Positions 1 through 10,183 of a stretch of DNA of 64,000 nt are shown piece by piece; within the stretch, counting starts at the first letter, position 1, and the number at the start of each line of letters is the position of its first letter. A model generated the notes under the pieces. That model was given only the letters and a program-made list of their open reading frames with translations. It searched no databases and was not told where the DNA came from. The DNA is from Acanthochlamys bracteata (taxonomy: Eukaryota > Streptophyta > Magnoliopsida > Pandanales > Velloziaceae), in contig CM034127.1 in NCBI GenBank assembly GCA_019914995.1, positions 3,596,001-3,660,000 of the forward strand, read 5' to 3'. The translations under genes were made by a program, and so were the position numbers.

Positions 1-935
1 CATAGCAGAGCAGCAACCCATTTTTATTATCCTTTCACTCCTACATTTTTGTTTACTTTGACAAGGGATGGATTTTAATAATCAAAGACGATTAAAAGGT
101 TTCCATTTTTATGAGAACCCAGATGTTGAAGACTGTCACTGAGATCAATAACGGCGAGAAAACTGAAAACAACATAGATTTGGGATTGAAACAACAATAG
201 ATTTAAAGAAAGAGCTCAACAAGAATAGGGCTCTTACTGACCACTACAACGAGAAAAACGGAGATAACACAGAAGATGCGGTCCAGAAAACATGGGATCG
301 ACATGAATGGGATCTTTCAAGAAATTAAAAGAAAAAAAAGTTTCTTATCAAAGTTTTCATACCAGAATCTGAACCAAAAAACAGAAAAAAGAAAAAGAGA
401 CCTTGGAATTCGAGAAAAAAGGTGAAAATACAAAGAAAACAGAGCCAGCAGAAACTAATCCAACACTTGTCTAAATTAACTAGAATCTCATAACCAGATA
501 CAATTCAACATTTCTGAGAAGAGAAACCCAATAAAAAAAGCAATCTTTCATATTTTTGTAACCATAAAGAGAACGAATAAGGAGGAAGAAGCCCAAGAGA
601 TTTGTACCAAATTCAATCAAGGAAGGGAACCAATGAACTGAAAGAGTTCAGAGATGAAATTGAATATAATCTACTCAATCGAAAAAGAAAAAGAAAATCA
701 CGGAATGAAGAAAAGGACTACCAGTGACGAGCGATGTCAGACAAAAAACCAAACACATCACACGACACACGCCACCATTCCCCCGTTCACTCATATCTTT
801 CTTTTCATCTTTTCACTTTCTTGAACAGAAAGAAACTAAAAAAATAATTAAAAAGATAAACAGTGAAGAAGTAGAATAACAATGAAAAAACAACAAAGAA
901 AGATAAAAAGATAAGTTTTTTATCAGGAAATTCAC
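1..935 (-). other. Presumed first intron of a gene beyond the left edge
   Basis: No convincing coding stretch is visible on either strand. The plus strand is A-rich and the minus strand is T-rich, as expected for an intron read leftwards. A candidate 5' splice site (AAG then GTGAAT on the minus strand) lies at the right border. The call depends on the leader exon described next and could simply be intergenic DNA. Confidence 0.3.
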
Positions 936-1065
936 CTTGTTCAAGAGCACAGGTCTGTGAATACCATGGAAAAACTTCTCAAGTTCCCACAACCACAACG
1001 ATTGAAATCGATTAAAACTACATTAATGGAGATTTATAATAATCGAAGCTTCTTCCATTCTTCCA
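936..1065 (-). other. Candidate 5' UTR exon of a minus-strand gene
   Basis: On the minus strand this stretch follows a TATA-like box by about 30 bases and ends in AAG/GTGAAT, a good donor. Both ATGs in or next to it open only tiny reading frames (8 and 11 codons), so it looks like an untranslated leader with possible uORFs. The coding part would lie left of the window. Transcription was not checked; the start near 1065 is inferred from TATA spacing. Confidence 0.35.
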
Positions 1066-1240
1066 CTCTCTCACTCGCTCTCGTTCTCTTGATTTTATAA
1101 ACCGACGAAGATTGAGAGAATAGAGAGAAAGAGTGTAGTAGTTTCTCTCTGTTACGTCATCCACGATTAAACACGGCTGATGATAGCCGTCGATCTGAAG
1201 AAGGAAAAAGCCGCTTCACGTTTTCCACGTGGCATATTGT
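1066..1240 (-). promoter_or_regulatory. Promoter of the left-edge minus-strand gene
   Basis: A minus-strand TATAAAA lies at 1093-1099. Upstream of it in that orientation are a pyrimidine/GA-rich patch, a TTACGTCAT motif near 1152 (bZIP TGACG class) and a palindromic G-box CACGTG at 1226-1231. These are usual plant core and bZIP/bHLH sites. The elements are seen; their use is inferred. Confidence 0.4.
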
Positions 1241-2972
1241 GGGATCCATATATATCCACGCCAGCAACATTTCCTTGTTTGCTGTTCATGGCCCACTTCC
1301 CTTTTTCTTTTTTTCAGTTTTGCAAGTAACAGTGAACTACAGTCTCCTTAACAATTTTAATGGGCGGGGCCTGGTTCGCAAAAATATAACTATTTACAGA
1401 AGTAAAATGGCATCATAACACTCGAACAATCTTATAAAAATGATTAAATTAAGGATATGACTAATTCGAAAAAAAACTTTCTAATTTGAATCTAGATTAG
1501 GTCAGTTAGGTTCACGTAGTTCCTTTTTCTTAATTTATTACTGAAGTTGCTCTAACTTTATTACTAAATTATTATGTCAATCTACACGCGAAAGAACAGA
1601 GTTACAAGTTCTACACTGTCTGCATAATACTTTGCAAGCGCCAGATATTATTGGTTTGAACTTACAGAGGCTTATCCTGCAAATTATAATTTTAGTAGTC
1701 TAACCATACAAATATAGTTAGGACACATACGAAGTGTTTCAAACGCTCGCTCGTAACTTCACGTTCTTTAGTAAAATTTTAAATTTTAAATAATTTATAT
1801 ATTTTAATTATATAGTAAAATTTAAAATTTTATTTTTATATACAGAATTTTAATTCTAATTTTTTTATTTACATATTTTTTAATATAATTATATTTTTTA
1901 ATTTTAACATACTTTAAAAATTATTAAAATATAAATACTGAGCTCAACTACTATTTTATTTTTTAATTTTATTTTTTACTTTTTAGTTTTACAAATTTTA
2001 ATTAGGGATATTTGAAATGGATATTTGAAACCGAAACGAAACTTGTTACTTTTTTGTGGGGATGATCGCACGATGCGCAGCATTATTTATCACCCAAAGA
2101 AGTAACAGCACTATATGCACTACGGATGCGGATTGCTCGCACAGTGCGGTGGATTTTAGGAGAACTTGGTTCGAAAATTCGATGGACACACGCACGTGCA
2201 TTGGATCTGGTGGCGAAAACCTGATCGCAACAATGATAAATTGGTCGAAGTTTAATAATTAAGTAATTACATGTTTTAAATTCTCTTAAAAGCAAGTATG
2301 GTCAAATTGTTAGTTAATTAGAGAAATTAATTGTTGCTTATTACAGATAACTGGCAAAGTTTTACTGAATTTGACAATTATTTATTACAAAATGCCTTAT
2401 TAAGAAGGTTGAGATCAATGAATTCATTCGTTGAATATACACTTATAAGTGCATGTACCTAAGTATTCATTAACATTCTGTTCATGTTTATGATTTTTGT
2501 GGTTTATTTCGACATTTGCCTATCTATATCTGGCAATGTTGGGCATTATCCAGTGAATCATACTTCATGGAATTAGGGTTCTATACAATTAGGAACACAA
2601 ACGCAGGCCATAGATAATACGTTAATTAGACGAATAAGAATGTAGTATTATAATATTTATTGCACCATTCATCGGTACCTGATTTGATCTCCACTTTTGC
2701 ATGTGTTGCTGGGCACTTCAAACTAAATGTCGCTCTGCAACCATAAGACACAAAGTGATCCAAACCCATTCAGAATCCTGTCGGATCAAGTTCAATCTAT
2801 GGTCAAGGACTCGAATCCTCAACCAGCAATTCATTTGGGTAGGTCAGTCCTTGTTTAATGTTCACGTACCCAACTGCAGTCGTAGCTACTTCGTAACTAC
2901 TACAACCATTTCTAACTCAAACATGCAAGCTTTGCTCCTCAACTAATTAAACAACAATCATCCACTTCGTCG
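1241..2972. other. Intergenic spacer
   Basis: AT-rich spacer between the left-edge promoter and the polyketide synthase. It contains one dispersed AT-rich repeat (listed separately). Open stretches at 2056-2295 exist on both strands but show no family resemblance, and I regard them as chance. Confidence 0.6.
1756..2010 (-). repeat. AT-rich dispersed repeat, family A, copy 1
   Basis: The reverse complement of this stretch resembles two other stretches of the window, 44296-44568 and 45252-45526, over about 270 bases. Shared blocks are a run of TTTAATTATA-type words, a TTCTAATTTTTTTATTT core and an AAATATTTAAAC/T-like end. Termini are degraded, so the class (MITE or other) cannot be fixed. Confidence 0.5.
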
Positions 2973-2979
2973 TATAAAT
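2973..2979 (+). promoter_or_regulatory. TATA box of the PKSB-like gene
   Basis: A clean TATAAAT stands 117 bases before the chosen start codon. A start about 30 bases downstream gives a leader of roughly 85 bases without another in-frame upstream ATG, typical for tissue-specific plant genes. Confidence 0.6.
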
Positions 2980-3089
2980 GGACCCTAGCTGCGGGCATAG
3001 CTTCTTCAATGCAATCCTACAAAGCTTCCTCACCGATTCAGTACTAGCTCCGGCGGAATTTACTGCATATATATCATCAACTGTTGATC

Positions 3090-4375
3090 ATGGTAAGTCT
3101 CAGAGACACCAAGAACACGATGGCCGTCAACACGACGAACCGAGGCAAAGCAACAATCCTTGCCCTCGGCAAAGCTTTCCCTTCTCAACTTGTCATGCAG
3201 GACTACTTGGTCGATGGCTACTTCAAGAAAACTAATCGCAACGACCCTGAGCTCAAGCAGAAGCTCACCCACTTGTGTAAATTCCACATCGACGAAAACA
3301 CACGCAGTTAATTTGTTCGCGACAAAGTTCGTGAAGTGTAATGTTAATTAATATTTTTGCTACGTGTGATGCAGGCAAGTCGACGACAGTGAGAACAAGG
3401 TACTTTGTAATGTCCGACGAGATACTCCAGAAGTACCCTGATCTGGTAGTGGAAGGACACCCAACACTAACCCAACGCCTTGAGATCGCGAACCCCGCCG
3501 TCACCAAGATGGCAGCTGACGCAGCTCGCTCCTGCATCGCTCGCTGGGGCCGACCACCATCTGACATCACTCATCTCGTCTACGTCTCATCCAGCGAAGT
3601 TCGATTCCCGGGGGGCGATCTCTACTTAGCCAGTGCTCTTGGTCTATCTCCGTCGGTTCGCAGGATTCCTCTCTACTTAATGGGCTGCTCAGGTGGTGTT
3701 GCAGGACTTCGTGTCGCGAAAGATATAGCGGAAAACAACCCTGGCAGCCGTGTACTGCTTGCAACTTCCGAAACAACCGTCGTAGGTTATCGTCCGCCAA
3801 GCCACGACCGTCCATACGATCTAGTCGGTGCCGCATTATTCGGAGACGGAGCAGGTGCTGCATTACTCGGCGCTGACCCGATAGAAACCGAATCTCCACC
3901 ATTATTCGAACTGCACGATGCAGTACAGCAGTTTTTACCGGAGACGGAAAAGACTATCGACGGAAGATTGACAGAATCAGGAATCAACTTCAAGCTAGGC
4001 AGAGAACTTCCACAGATAATCGAAGACAACGTGGAAGAGTTCTGTGTGAAGTTGATGAAAGAAGCTGGGTACGCTGGTGGTACAGAAGAGTATAATGATT
4101 TGTTCTGGGCCGTACATCCTGGTGGTCCTGCAATTCTAAACAGGCTTGAGAAAAGGCTTGGGCTTGGGCCAGAGAAAATGGAAGCAAGCAGGAGAGCGCT
4201 GAGAGATTTTGGGAATGCTAGTAGTAATACTATAGTTTATGTGTTGGAGTACATGGTGGAAGAGAGCAAGAAGAAGATGAAGGAGAATGGAGAGAAGGAT
4301 TGTGAGTGGGGACTCATGCTTGCTTTTGGACCTGGAGTTACATTTGAAGGTATACTTACGAGGAAGATGATTTGA
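3090..4375 (+). CDS. PKSB: Type III polyketide synthase B (LAP5-like)
   Basis: Chalcone-synthase superfamily enzyme of the anther-specific clade. LAP5/PKSB condenses malonyl-CoA with long fatty acyl-CoA to alkyl-pyrones, sporopollenin precursors made in tapetum. Exons are 3090-3276 and 3375-4375. The 98-base intron splits a Cys codon (T/GC), the position conserved in this family. The product is 395 aa, normal length. Catalytic Cys167 (LMGCSGG), His310 (AVHPGGP) and Asn343 (FGNASSN) are present, as is the gatekeeper Phe218 (ALFGDGAG); the C-terminal GFGPG loop reads AFGPG. N-terminal LVMQDYLVDGYFK and ELPQIIEDNVEEF are LAP5-like rather than LAP6- or CHS-like. The start at 3090 gives 18 residues before GKATIL, as in homologues; Met at 3120 is an alternative. 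It stands alone here. Confidence 0.93.
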
Positions 4376-6940
4376 GATTGATTCTCGATCGAGAGGAAAA
4401 TAAGATGGAGGATTACGTTCTGGAACAACCTACCTAACTTCACCTTTTCTGTATTTGGATTTCGATTAATTATTATTGTACTTTGTTAGCCGGTTACTTT
4501 TGAATATTAAGGATCAATGTATCATCTGAAGAAGGGCGTATCATTTAAAGAGACATGATATCTATACAGTTATGCTCCTGAATATACTCTAAAGTTTTAC
4601 CTTACAAATTAACAGGTTAGCAATTTTTGTTTGCGAGACTAGAAGCATACCCACGCTATTATAAAACGATCTCAACATATTCTTGTGAAAGTTGTCCTTA
4701 GTCTTTTCATTTGCACCTCTTCAGTTAGATGTATGGTAAACATGTTCCGCCAGAAATATACTCCCATTCAGAGAGGGGGGGGGGGGGCACTTGACCGACC
4801 ATTCAGAAGAAGGGACTTGGTTATAATAAGGTAAATTTTTTTTCAGTGTTTCCTTCTGCATGGAAGGAGCATCTACAATGTGGTAACCTGACATTGTATT
4901 CTCGAATCTTGACCTTTATGTTTTTGTCAGGGACGTTGTTCCTAGTGCCTTGGCTTTTATGATGAATGGGGAACCAGAAGGGTTTATCAAATGCTTTGTG
5001 CACTCAGGTTGGGAGAAATCTAATTAGATTGAGTTGTCAGATTGTTAGCATTATCTGGCTTAAAAAATCCTTCACTATATGACTGATGAATTTCTGGATA
5101 TCTGGTCTTAGTTTGGATTTTAAGGAAGTAGTCATCAGTCGAGGTAACTGTATAAAAATGTTGAGATCTGGAAATTTTTTAAAAAAATTTGTTTTATTTC
5201 GTTAATTTGTTGCAGCGACTTGGGCATTGCGGTTGATATATGAGGCCGACAGTTGCATACACTACCTTTTAGTACTTTGAAGCGTGACATTGTTTATGAA
5301 AAATATTTTTTTAAAATAAAAGTTTTTTATTATATTTTCAAAAATAAAATTTTTTTATATTTGTAAATAATAAATCTGAAGATATAATATTTTTTTATAT
5401 TTGTAAATAAATTATATAAAATATTATAAAATTTTGTTAGAAAATATATAATTAAAAACTTGAAATATTTTTTGAAAGTAGCGCCAAACACACCCTTAAT
5501 AATTACTCAGCTTTATGTGCTGCAGTAGCATCAGATAAGTGTCATACGTCTTATCTCGAATTTCCAAAGCTCAGAGTTTGCTAGTGGATTCTTCATTAGA
5601 AGAGTAGTTGCGTTGTGCCAACACAAGCTAATGACGTGAGTTCTGGTTGTTCCTGATATTCACTGGTTCCCCTGTAGAATATGCTCTGTTTTGGATACTT
5701 ATCTTAAGTCCTAACATTTTTTCATAACAATATGCCGGCATAAGGTATCTAAGACTCAGTTTGTGAACCTATACGTTTTTTTTTTATATTTTGAATGATG
5801 CTAGAATGAGTCAAGAAAGTATTGTATTTAATTGAGAATGAAATTAAGAAAGTCTTGTTAATGCTAGAGATAAGATATGTAGATTCAGGTTAAGTGGAGT
5901 CTATGCTGTTCTTCATTAATTCAGTAGGCTATTTAAATTTTAAATAGATCCTTGCCTTGCAAATGTCACCTTCACCTTGTTAGTGGACTCATCTTTCTCA
6001 TGCCGACCCGATTTGTCTACAAAACGTTTATCAGCTTACAATTGCGTATTTTGTTTTCTAAGAGAGTCCAGATTTGTTCAAAATTGGTCGTTTCAATTTG
6101 TTTCCAAAGGACTTTTATCAGTCATTAGTGTCTAAGGTACCTCTTCCTAAGTTTTTATTAACACTACTTGCTGTAACAGAAAGTGATCAATGAATACAGA
6201 GACGTAAAGGATTCCATATATAAAGTAGAAAGCAAAGCTTTTCTATCTCCACTTTTTATCAGCACTATTATGGAAAAGTTTCCGAAAGAAAGTTTTTTGA
6301 TAAAGGAGCACCTGTGGAGCACAAACCATGAATGACATAGGCCTTTGTTTTGGGAATTATTGTTGTTATAGATCATGCAGGTGATGCTATATGAAGTTCA
6401 ATAGTTTCTTGTCATCTCTACTCTAACATGCAAAAATTATTGAAGCAATTAGTTACAGATGAAGCGTATCCTTAGGAATTTGCTACCTGAATCAAGTTAA
6501 TCGAAGTTTCTGTCTGTTCGTTTTCGTGTCCACAATCCAAATCTAGCTGGAATAAGCCTATAAATTTCAAACATCATAAGAGTAGATGAATGAAACGTTT
6601 CACTACAACAGCTTTTGTCTGAAAGATGGGGCTGGACAATTTCTGATAGCAGAGATGAAAGCTTTTGTAGTGGAAGACAAACTTCTTTTCATTATTAGAT
6701 AAGGAGATGCTGAGATGATGAAATATTTGCCCCAAAAAAAAAGAGCTTCTACATTTTCTCTCGCTGTTGATATATCATGTTAGGAAACTACTTTATCTAA
6801 AAACTTCGAAATAATTGGACAGCGATCATACATACGTATTTTATACGAATAATGCGCAACATAGTCATTACACACCTTGTTTCTTTCTTGTAATACGTAC
6901 GGAGTGGTCACTCTACAAACCACATTAACATTTCTTCAAC
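4376..6940. other. Intergenic spacer
   Basis: The first 150 bases are the PKSB 3' UTR. The rest carries no gene I can support. It contains a pure run of 13 G at 4775-4787 and a degraded AT-rich MITE-like stretch near 5280-5506. Open stretches at 4821-5003 and 6164-6376 lack any family signal. Confidence 0.6.
5280..5506 (+). repeat. Degraded AT-rich MITE-like element
   Basis: An AT-rich core ends in CCAAACACACCC followed by TTA, matching the end and TTA target site of the Tourist-type elements elsewhere in the window. The left end is too decayed to show a matching inverted terminus. Confidence 0.35.
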
Positions 6941-7078
6941 AGTTTTATAAACTTGAAGATCAACAAATGATTCGTTTCAGTTTCATGGCAAACTTAGCAA
7001 AATAAAAAGAAAGGGATGTCTCTTATCAATCACTGCAACGGTTTTTGCTTTTCGTAGAAAAGAGAAAAAGGAAGAGAA

Positions 7079-7327
7079 ATGGCTGCACAAAACGTTGCTT
7101 GTTTGTTTTTTCGGACGTTACGAAGTAGAACTCATGATATTTATCTTTCAAAAGACCGCACTTACAAGTCCATGCATTTATTGGATTTCTATAAAGAAAG
7201 AACATCAAAAAAAGAAAGACAAGATAGCTTACCTGATTTCTACGATCAACTATGCCATCTTCTCTGGCAACAAGACCACTGCAAGCTTCTTCAACTCCGA
7301 GCTCATATTTCGTGCCAACATGGGTAA
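7079..7327 (+). other. Possible upstream ORF over the MATE start
   Basis: An ATG at 7079 opens 82 codons in a different frame from the transporter and ends at 7327, past the transporter's first ATG (7252). A TATAAA at 6945 makes it likely that this region is in the leader. The peptide shows no domain. It may be a regulatory uORF, or part of it may be intronic if the leader is spliced. Confidence 0.25.
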
Positions 7328-8781
7328 TGGACGTCAAACAAATTCTTTGTTCCGAGCTATGGGAGCAAGGACCTATAGCTTTGCCCTTGATAGGCATGAA
7401 CTTGACATGGTTCGCGAAGACAGCAATCACCACCGCATTTCTTGGACGATTAGGTGATCTTCAGTTAGCCGGAGGGACATTAGGATTCACCTTTGCAAAC
7501 GTTACAGGATTCTCGGTACTGAATGGTCTCTGCGGTGCCATGGAGCCTATATGTGGGCAAGCTTTCGGAGCTAAAAACTACAAACTCTTGCATAAGACTC
7601 TTCTCATGACTACCATCTTGCTCCTAGTTGCTTCTCTTCCTATATCCTTCCTCTGGCTCAATGTTGATAAGATACTTAACTGCTTTGGCATGAAAGAAGA
7701 CATCATGCGACTCGCAAAGCAGTACATAACATTTCTTCTTCCGGACTTGGTTGTGACTTCTTTCCTTTGTCCTCTCAAGGCATACTTGAGCACTCAGGGG
7801 ATAACACTTCCCACCTTGTTCTCCTCAGCTGTAGCTCTTGCGTTCCATGTACCACTTAATATCTTGCTCGTAAGGGCCAAGGGAATAGATGGTGTTGCAA
7901 TGGCCATATGGATTACAGACCTCATAATTGTGATTATCTTAGCAGCGTACGTGCTGGTGACCGAAAAGAAGTGCGATAGTGCAAAGTCTGAGTTGGAATA
8001 CAACGGAGGATGGTGGGAACAACGGTTAAGCGACTGGGTCCAGCTGCTTCAGCTCTCGGCACCATGCTGCCTGACAACTTGCCTAGAGTGGTGGTGTTAC
8101 GAGATCATGGTCCTGTTAGCTGGACGACTGCCAAATGCTAGGCAAAGCGTGTCAGTGTTGGCTGTGGTCCTTAACTTCGACTACCTGCTCTACTCAGTGA
8201 TGCTGTCTCTGGCAACAAGTGCTTCTGTCCGTATTTCAAACGGCCTCGGTGCTAGCCAAGCTACAGCCGCCCGCAACTCAGCTTTTGTCTCATTAGTCAT
8301 GGCAATATTCTCAGGACTCATAGGAGGGATGGTCATGGCAATGGCAAGAGGGCAATGGGGAAAGCTGTTCACTCATGATAAAGGAATCTTAAAAGAGACC
8401 AAGAGGATGATGCTGCTGATGGCAGTACTGGAGCTGGTTAACTTTCCATTAGCAGTCTGCGGTGGAGTTGTTCGTGGCACAGCAAGGCCATGGCTAGGCA
8501 TGTTCGCAAGTGTTGGAGGGTTTTACCTTGTTGCTTTGCCTGTAGCCGTTGTGCTTGCTTTCAGATTGAAATTTGGCCTTGCTGGACTGCTGTTTGGTCT
8601 TCTAGCAGGAACTGCAACAAGTTTGAGCTTGTTGGTGGTCTTTGTGCTGCTTATCAACTGGGAAGTTGAAGCCGTTAAAGCAAAGAAGTTGGCAGGAGTT
8701 GCAACGGATCAGCCGGAGAATGAAAGCAAAGATCGGAGAACAGAAACTTCAGAAGTTGGTAGCAGAACTATAGAATTGTAA
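7252..8781 (+). CDS. DTX56: MATE transporter, DTX56/RHC1 type
   Basis: Multidrug-and-toxin-extrusion family membrane protein, 509 aa in one exon, with about 12 hydrophobic segments in two halves. Arabidopsis DTX56/RHC1 acts in CO2/bicarbonate signalling for stomatal closure. Shared segments include MEPICGQAFGAKNYKLLHKT, PLKAYLSTQG, APCCLTTCLEWWCYEIMVLL and NFDYLLYSVMLSL, which point to this subfamily rather than to the DTX1-40 flavonoid or alkaloid transporters. The hydrophilic tail after about residue 470 is Lys/Glu-rich and cytosolic. The first ATG (7252) adds 25 residues before MDVKQIL at 7327, which aligns better with the usual short N-terminus, so 7327 could be the true start. Stop TAA is at 8779-8781. 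Confidence 0.9.
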   Translation: MPSSLATRPLQASSTPSSYFVPTWVMDVKQILCSELWEQGPIALPLIGMNLTWFAKTAITTAFLGRLGDLQLAGGTLGFTFANVTGFSVLNGLCGAMEPICGQAFGAKNYKLLHKTLLMTTILLLVASLPISFLWLNVDKILNCFGMKEDIMRLAKQYITFLLPDLVVTSFLCPLKAYLSTQGITLPTLFSSAVALAFHVPLNILLVRAKGIDGVAMAIWITDLIIVIILAAYVLVTEKKCDSAKSELEYNGGWWEQRLSDWVQLLQLSAPCCLTTCLEWWCYEIMVLLAGRLPNARQSVSVLAVVLNFDYLLYSVMLSLATSASVRISNGLGASQATAARNSAFVSLVMAIFSGLIGGMVMAMARGQWGKLFTHDKGILKETKRMMLLMAVLELVNFPLAVCGGVVRGTARPWLGMFASVGGFYLVALPVAVVLAFRLKFGLAGLLFGLLAGTATSLSLLVVFVLLINWEVEAVKAKKLAGVATDQPENESKDRRTETSEVGSRTIEL

Positions 8782-9968
8782 GAGATATATAATGCAAATA
8801 AACAGATTTCTTTTCACCATATATAGCAAGGTTACCTTCTCTACAGAGAAGGTTTGAGCCCTTAGATGTTATCAAGTTTGTAAAGATGGTCAAAGCTTCC
8901 ATCCTCTAAGTTGTAAATCCCAACGCCTCCAAGTTTATCAGGAAAATCAGTATAAGACCATCCTCCCCCGGTAGTCATCAGTGAATTATATGCATGCAGT
9001 TGCGTCTCATTATAGGATAATCGGTAACAGAGAGACGGTAGCTAATAGATGTTTTACCTTATCATTTTGGCATTGGTATTAATTTGTTTATTTCGTATAT
9101 CTTTTTTGTGTTTGTTAAATAATTTAGTGTGATTCTGTTTTTCACTTGAAGTTTTAGGAAAGATTTTGTGCCAAAATTTATTTATTTTAAAATATTTTGG
9201 CTCGTGTATTGTGTTTTTGGGATGGGAGATGGAATTGAGGGCAAGCATCTCTGACATCAATGAGGTATACATTGTTCTGCTGATCAGCAGTAGGTCTTCA
9301 ATTTGAAAGCATCACTAGACAAGAGCGGGCCGGAGGTAGTCGCACGGCCGCTGCCTCTCTCCATGGTTTGCGAATAGCAGTGAAGTGGACGAGATGTACA
9401 CTACATTTACGTTACAGAAATTAAATATGAATGTGTTTTCCTTTGTTCCCTACAATACCAATGAAGTAAGTCACCGATCACAACAGCAACCGCATAATCT
9501 ATATACTCAGCTCTCCACTGAGAAGAGGAACTACATAACAGAACACGTTTGAAAAAGAAAAACAAGTCGCATCAGCTATCTGTGTGTTAATATACCTTTT
9601 TCAGTAACTCCGAATAAAAAAAGTTACCCGTCACACACCTTAGCTGAAGAAGATATAAAAATGCGCAGTCGGCAAAATATGGCTTTAGCACTGGCAAATA
9701 TAATAGTCATAGCAATCGCTCATAAATTATATAAAATTAGATCGTTTATATAGGGGAAATCATCTTATTGGCATTGTTTGGTTCGCCAATAGAGGATATG
9801 AATGGAGGTGAAAGTAAATCAATTCACTCACTACCTGCGTTTAGCAATCTCTTATTAAGGGGACTATGGATTAAACTTTATTTTGTTTACCCCTATATGG
9901 GAGTTTAAAGTTGGATTTTTCTTCTCTTATTACTCTTTTCTTTTTATTTTTTATTTTAACTTAAGATG
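8782..9968. other. Intergenic spacer
   Basis: Contains the MATE 3' UTR and AT-rich DNA up to the copia element. No gene, RNA or clear repeat border was found. The minus-strand open stretch 9054-9272 is low-complexity and Lys/Asn-rich, typical of chance reading through AT-rich DNA. Confidence 0.55.
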
Positions 9969-10160
9969 TGAAACGAATTGAGAGAAAAAAAAATATAACA
10001 AAATTGATGATAATAGTTGATGATAAGTTTACATTCAATAGCTACATATATATAGCTAATCAAAAAAGTCTAACTAATAAATATAATCAATGTGAGATTA
10101 AATTAATACTAAACGCGTCAAAATAAGATGGACCTATATATTAATTTATATAATCTAACA
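9969..10160 (-). repeat. Left LTR (3' LTR of the copia element)
   Basis: A 192-bp copy bounded by TGAAACG at the left and TCTAACA at the right. It matches 12892-13083 end to end without a gap, with about 17 substitutions. Confidence 0.93.
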
Positions 10161-10171
10161 CGCCCCCTCAA
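10161..10171 (-). other. Polypurine tract of the copia element
   Basis: On the minus strand the sequence TTGAGGGGGCG stands directly before the LTR start TGTTAGA. This is the usual plus-strand priming site of plant copia elements. Confidence 0.8.
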
Positions 10172-10183
10172 ACTCATGGAGGA

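Noticed and set aside
2056-2295. Overlapping open stretches on both strands
   Set aside because: No motif, no splice or promoter context, and composition not protein-like.
2978-3235. Earlier ATG (2978) in another frame before the polyketide synthase
   Set aside because: It lies just after the TATA box and its frame does not carry the conserved enzyme; the conserved GKATIL reading starts at 3090.
3265-4187. Long minus-strand open stretches over the polyketide synthase
   Set aside because: Antisense shadows of a GC-rich exon; no family resemblance.
4775-4787. Run of 13 G as a possible G-quadruplex or assembly gap
   Set aside because: A single homopolymer cannot be judged without reads; no other structure around it.
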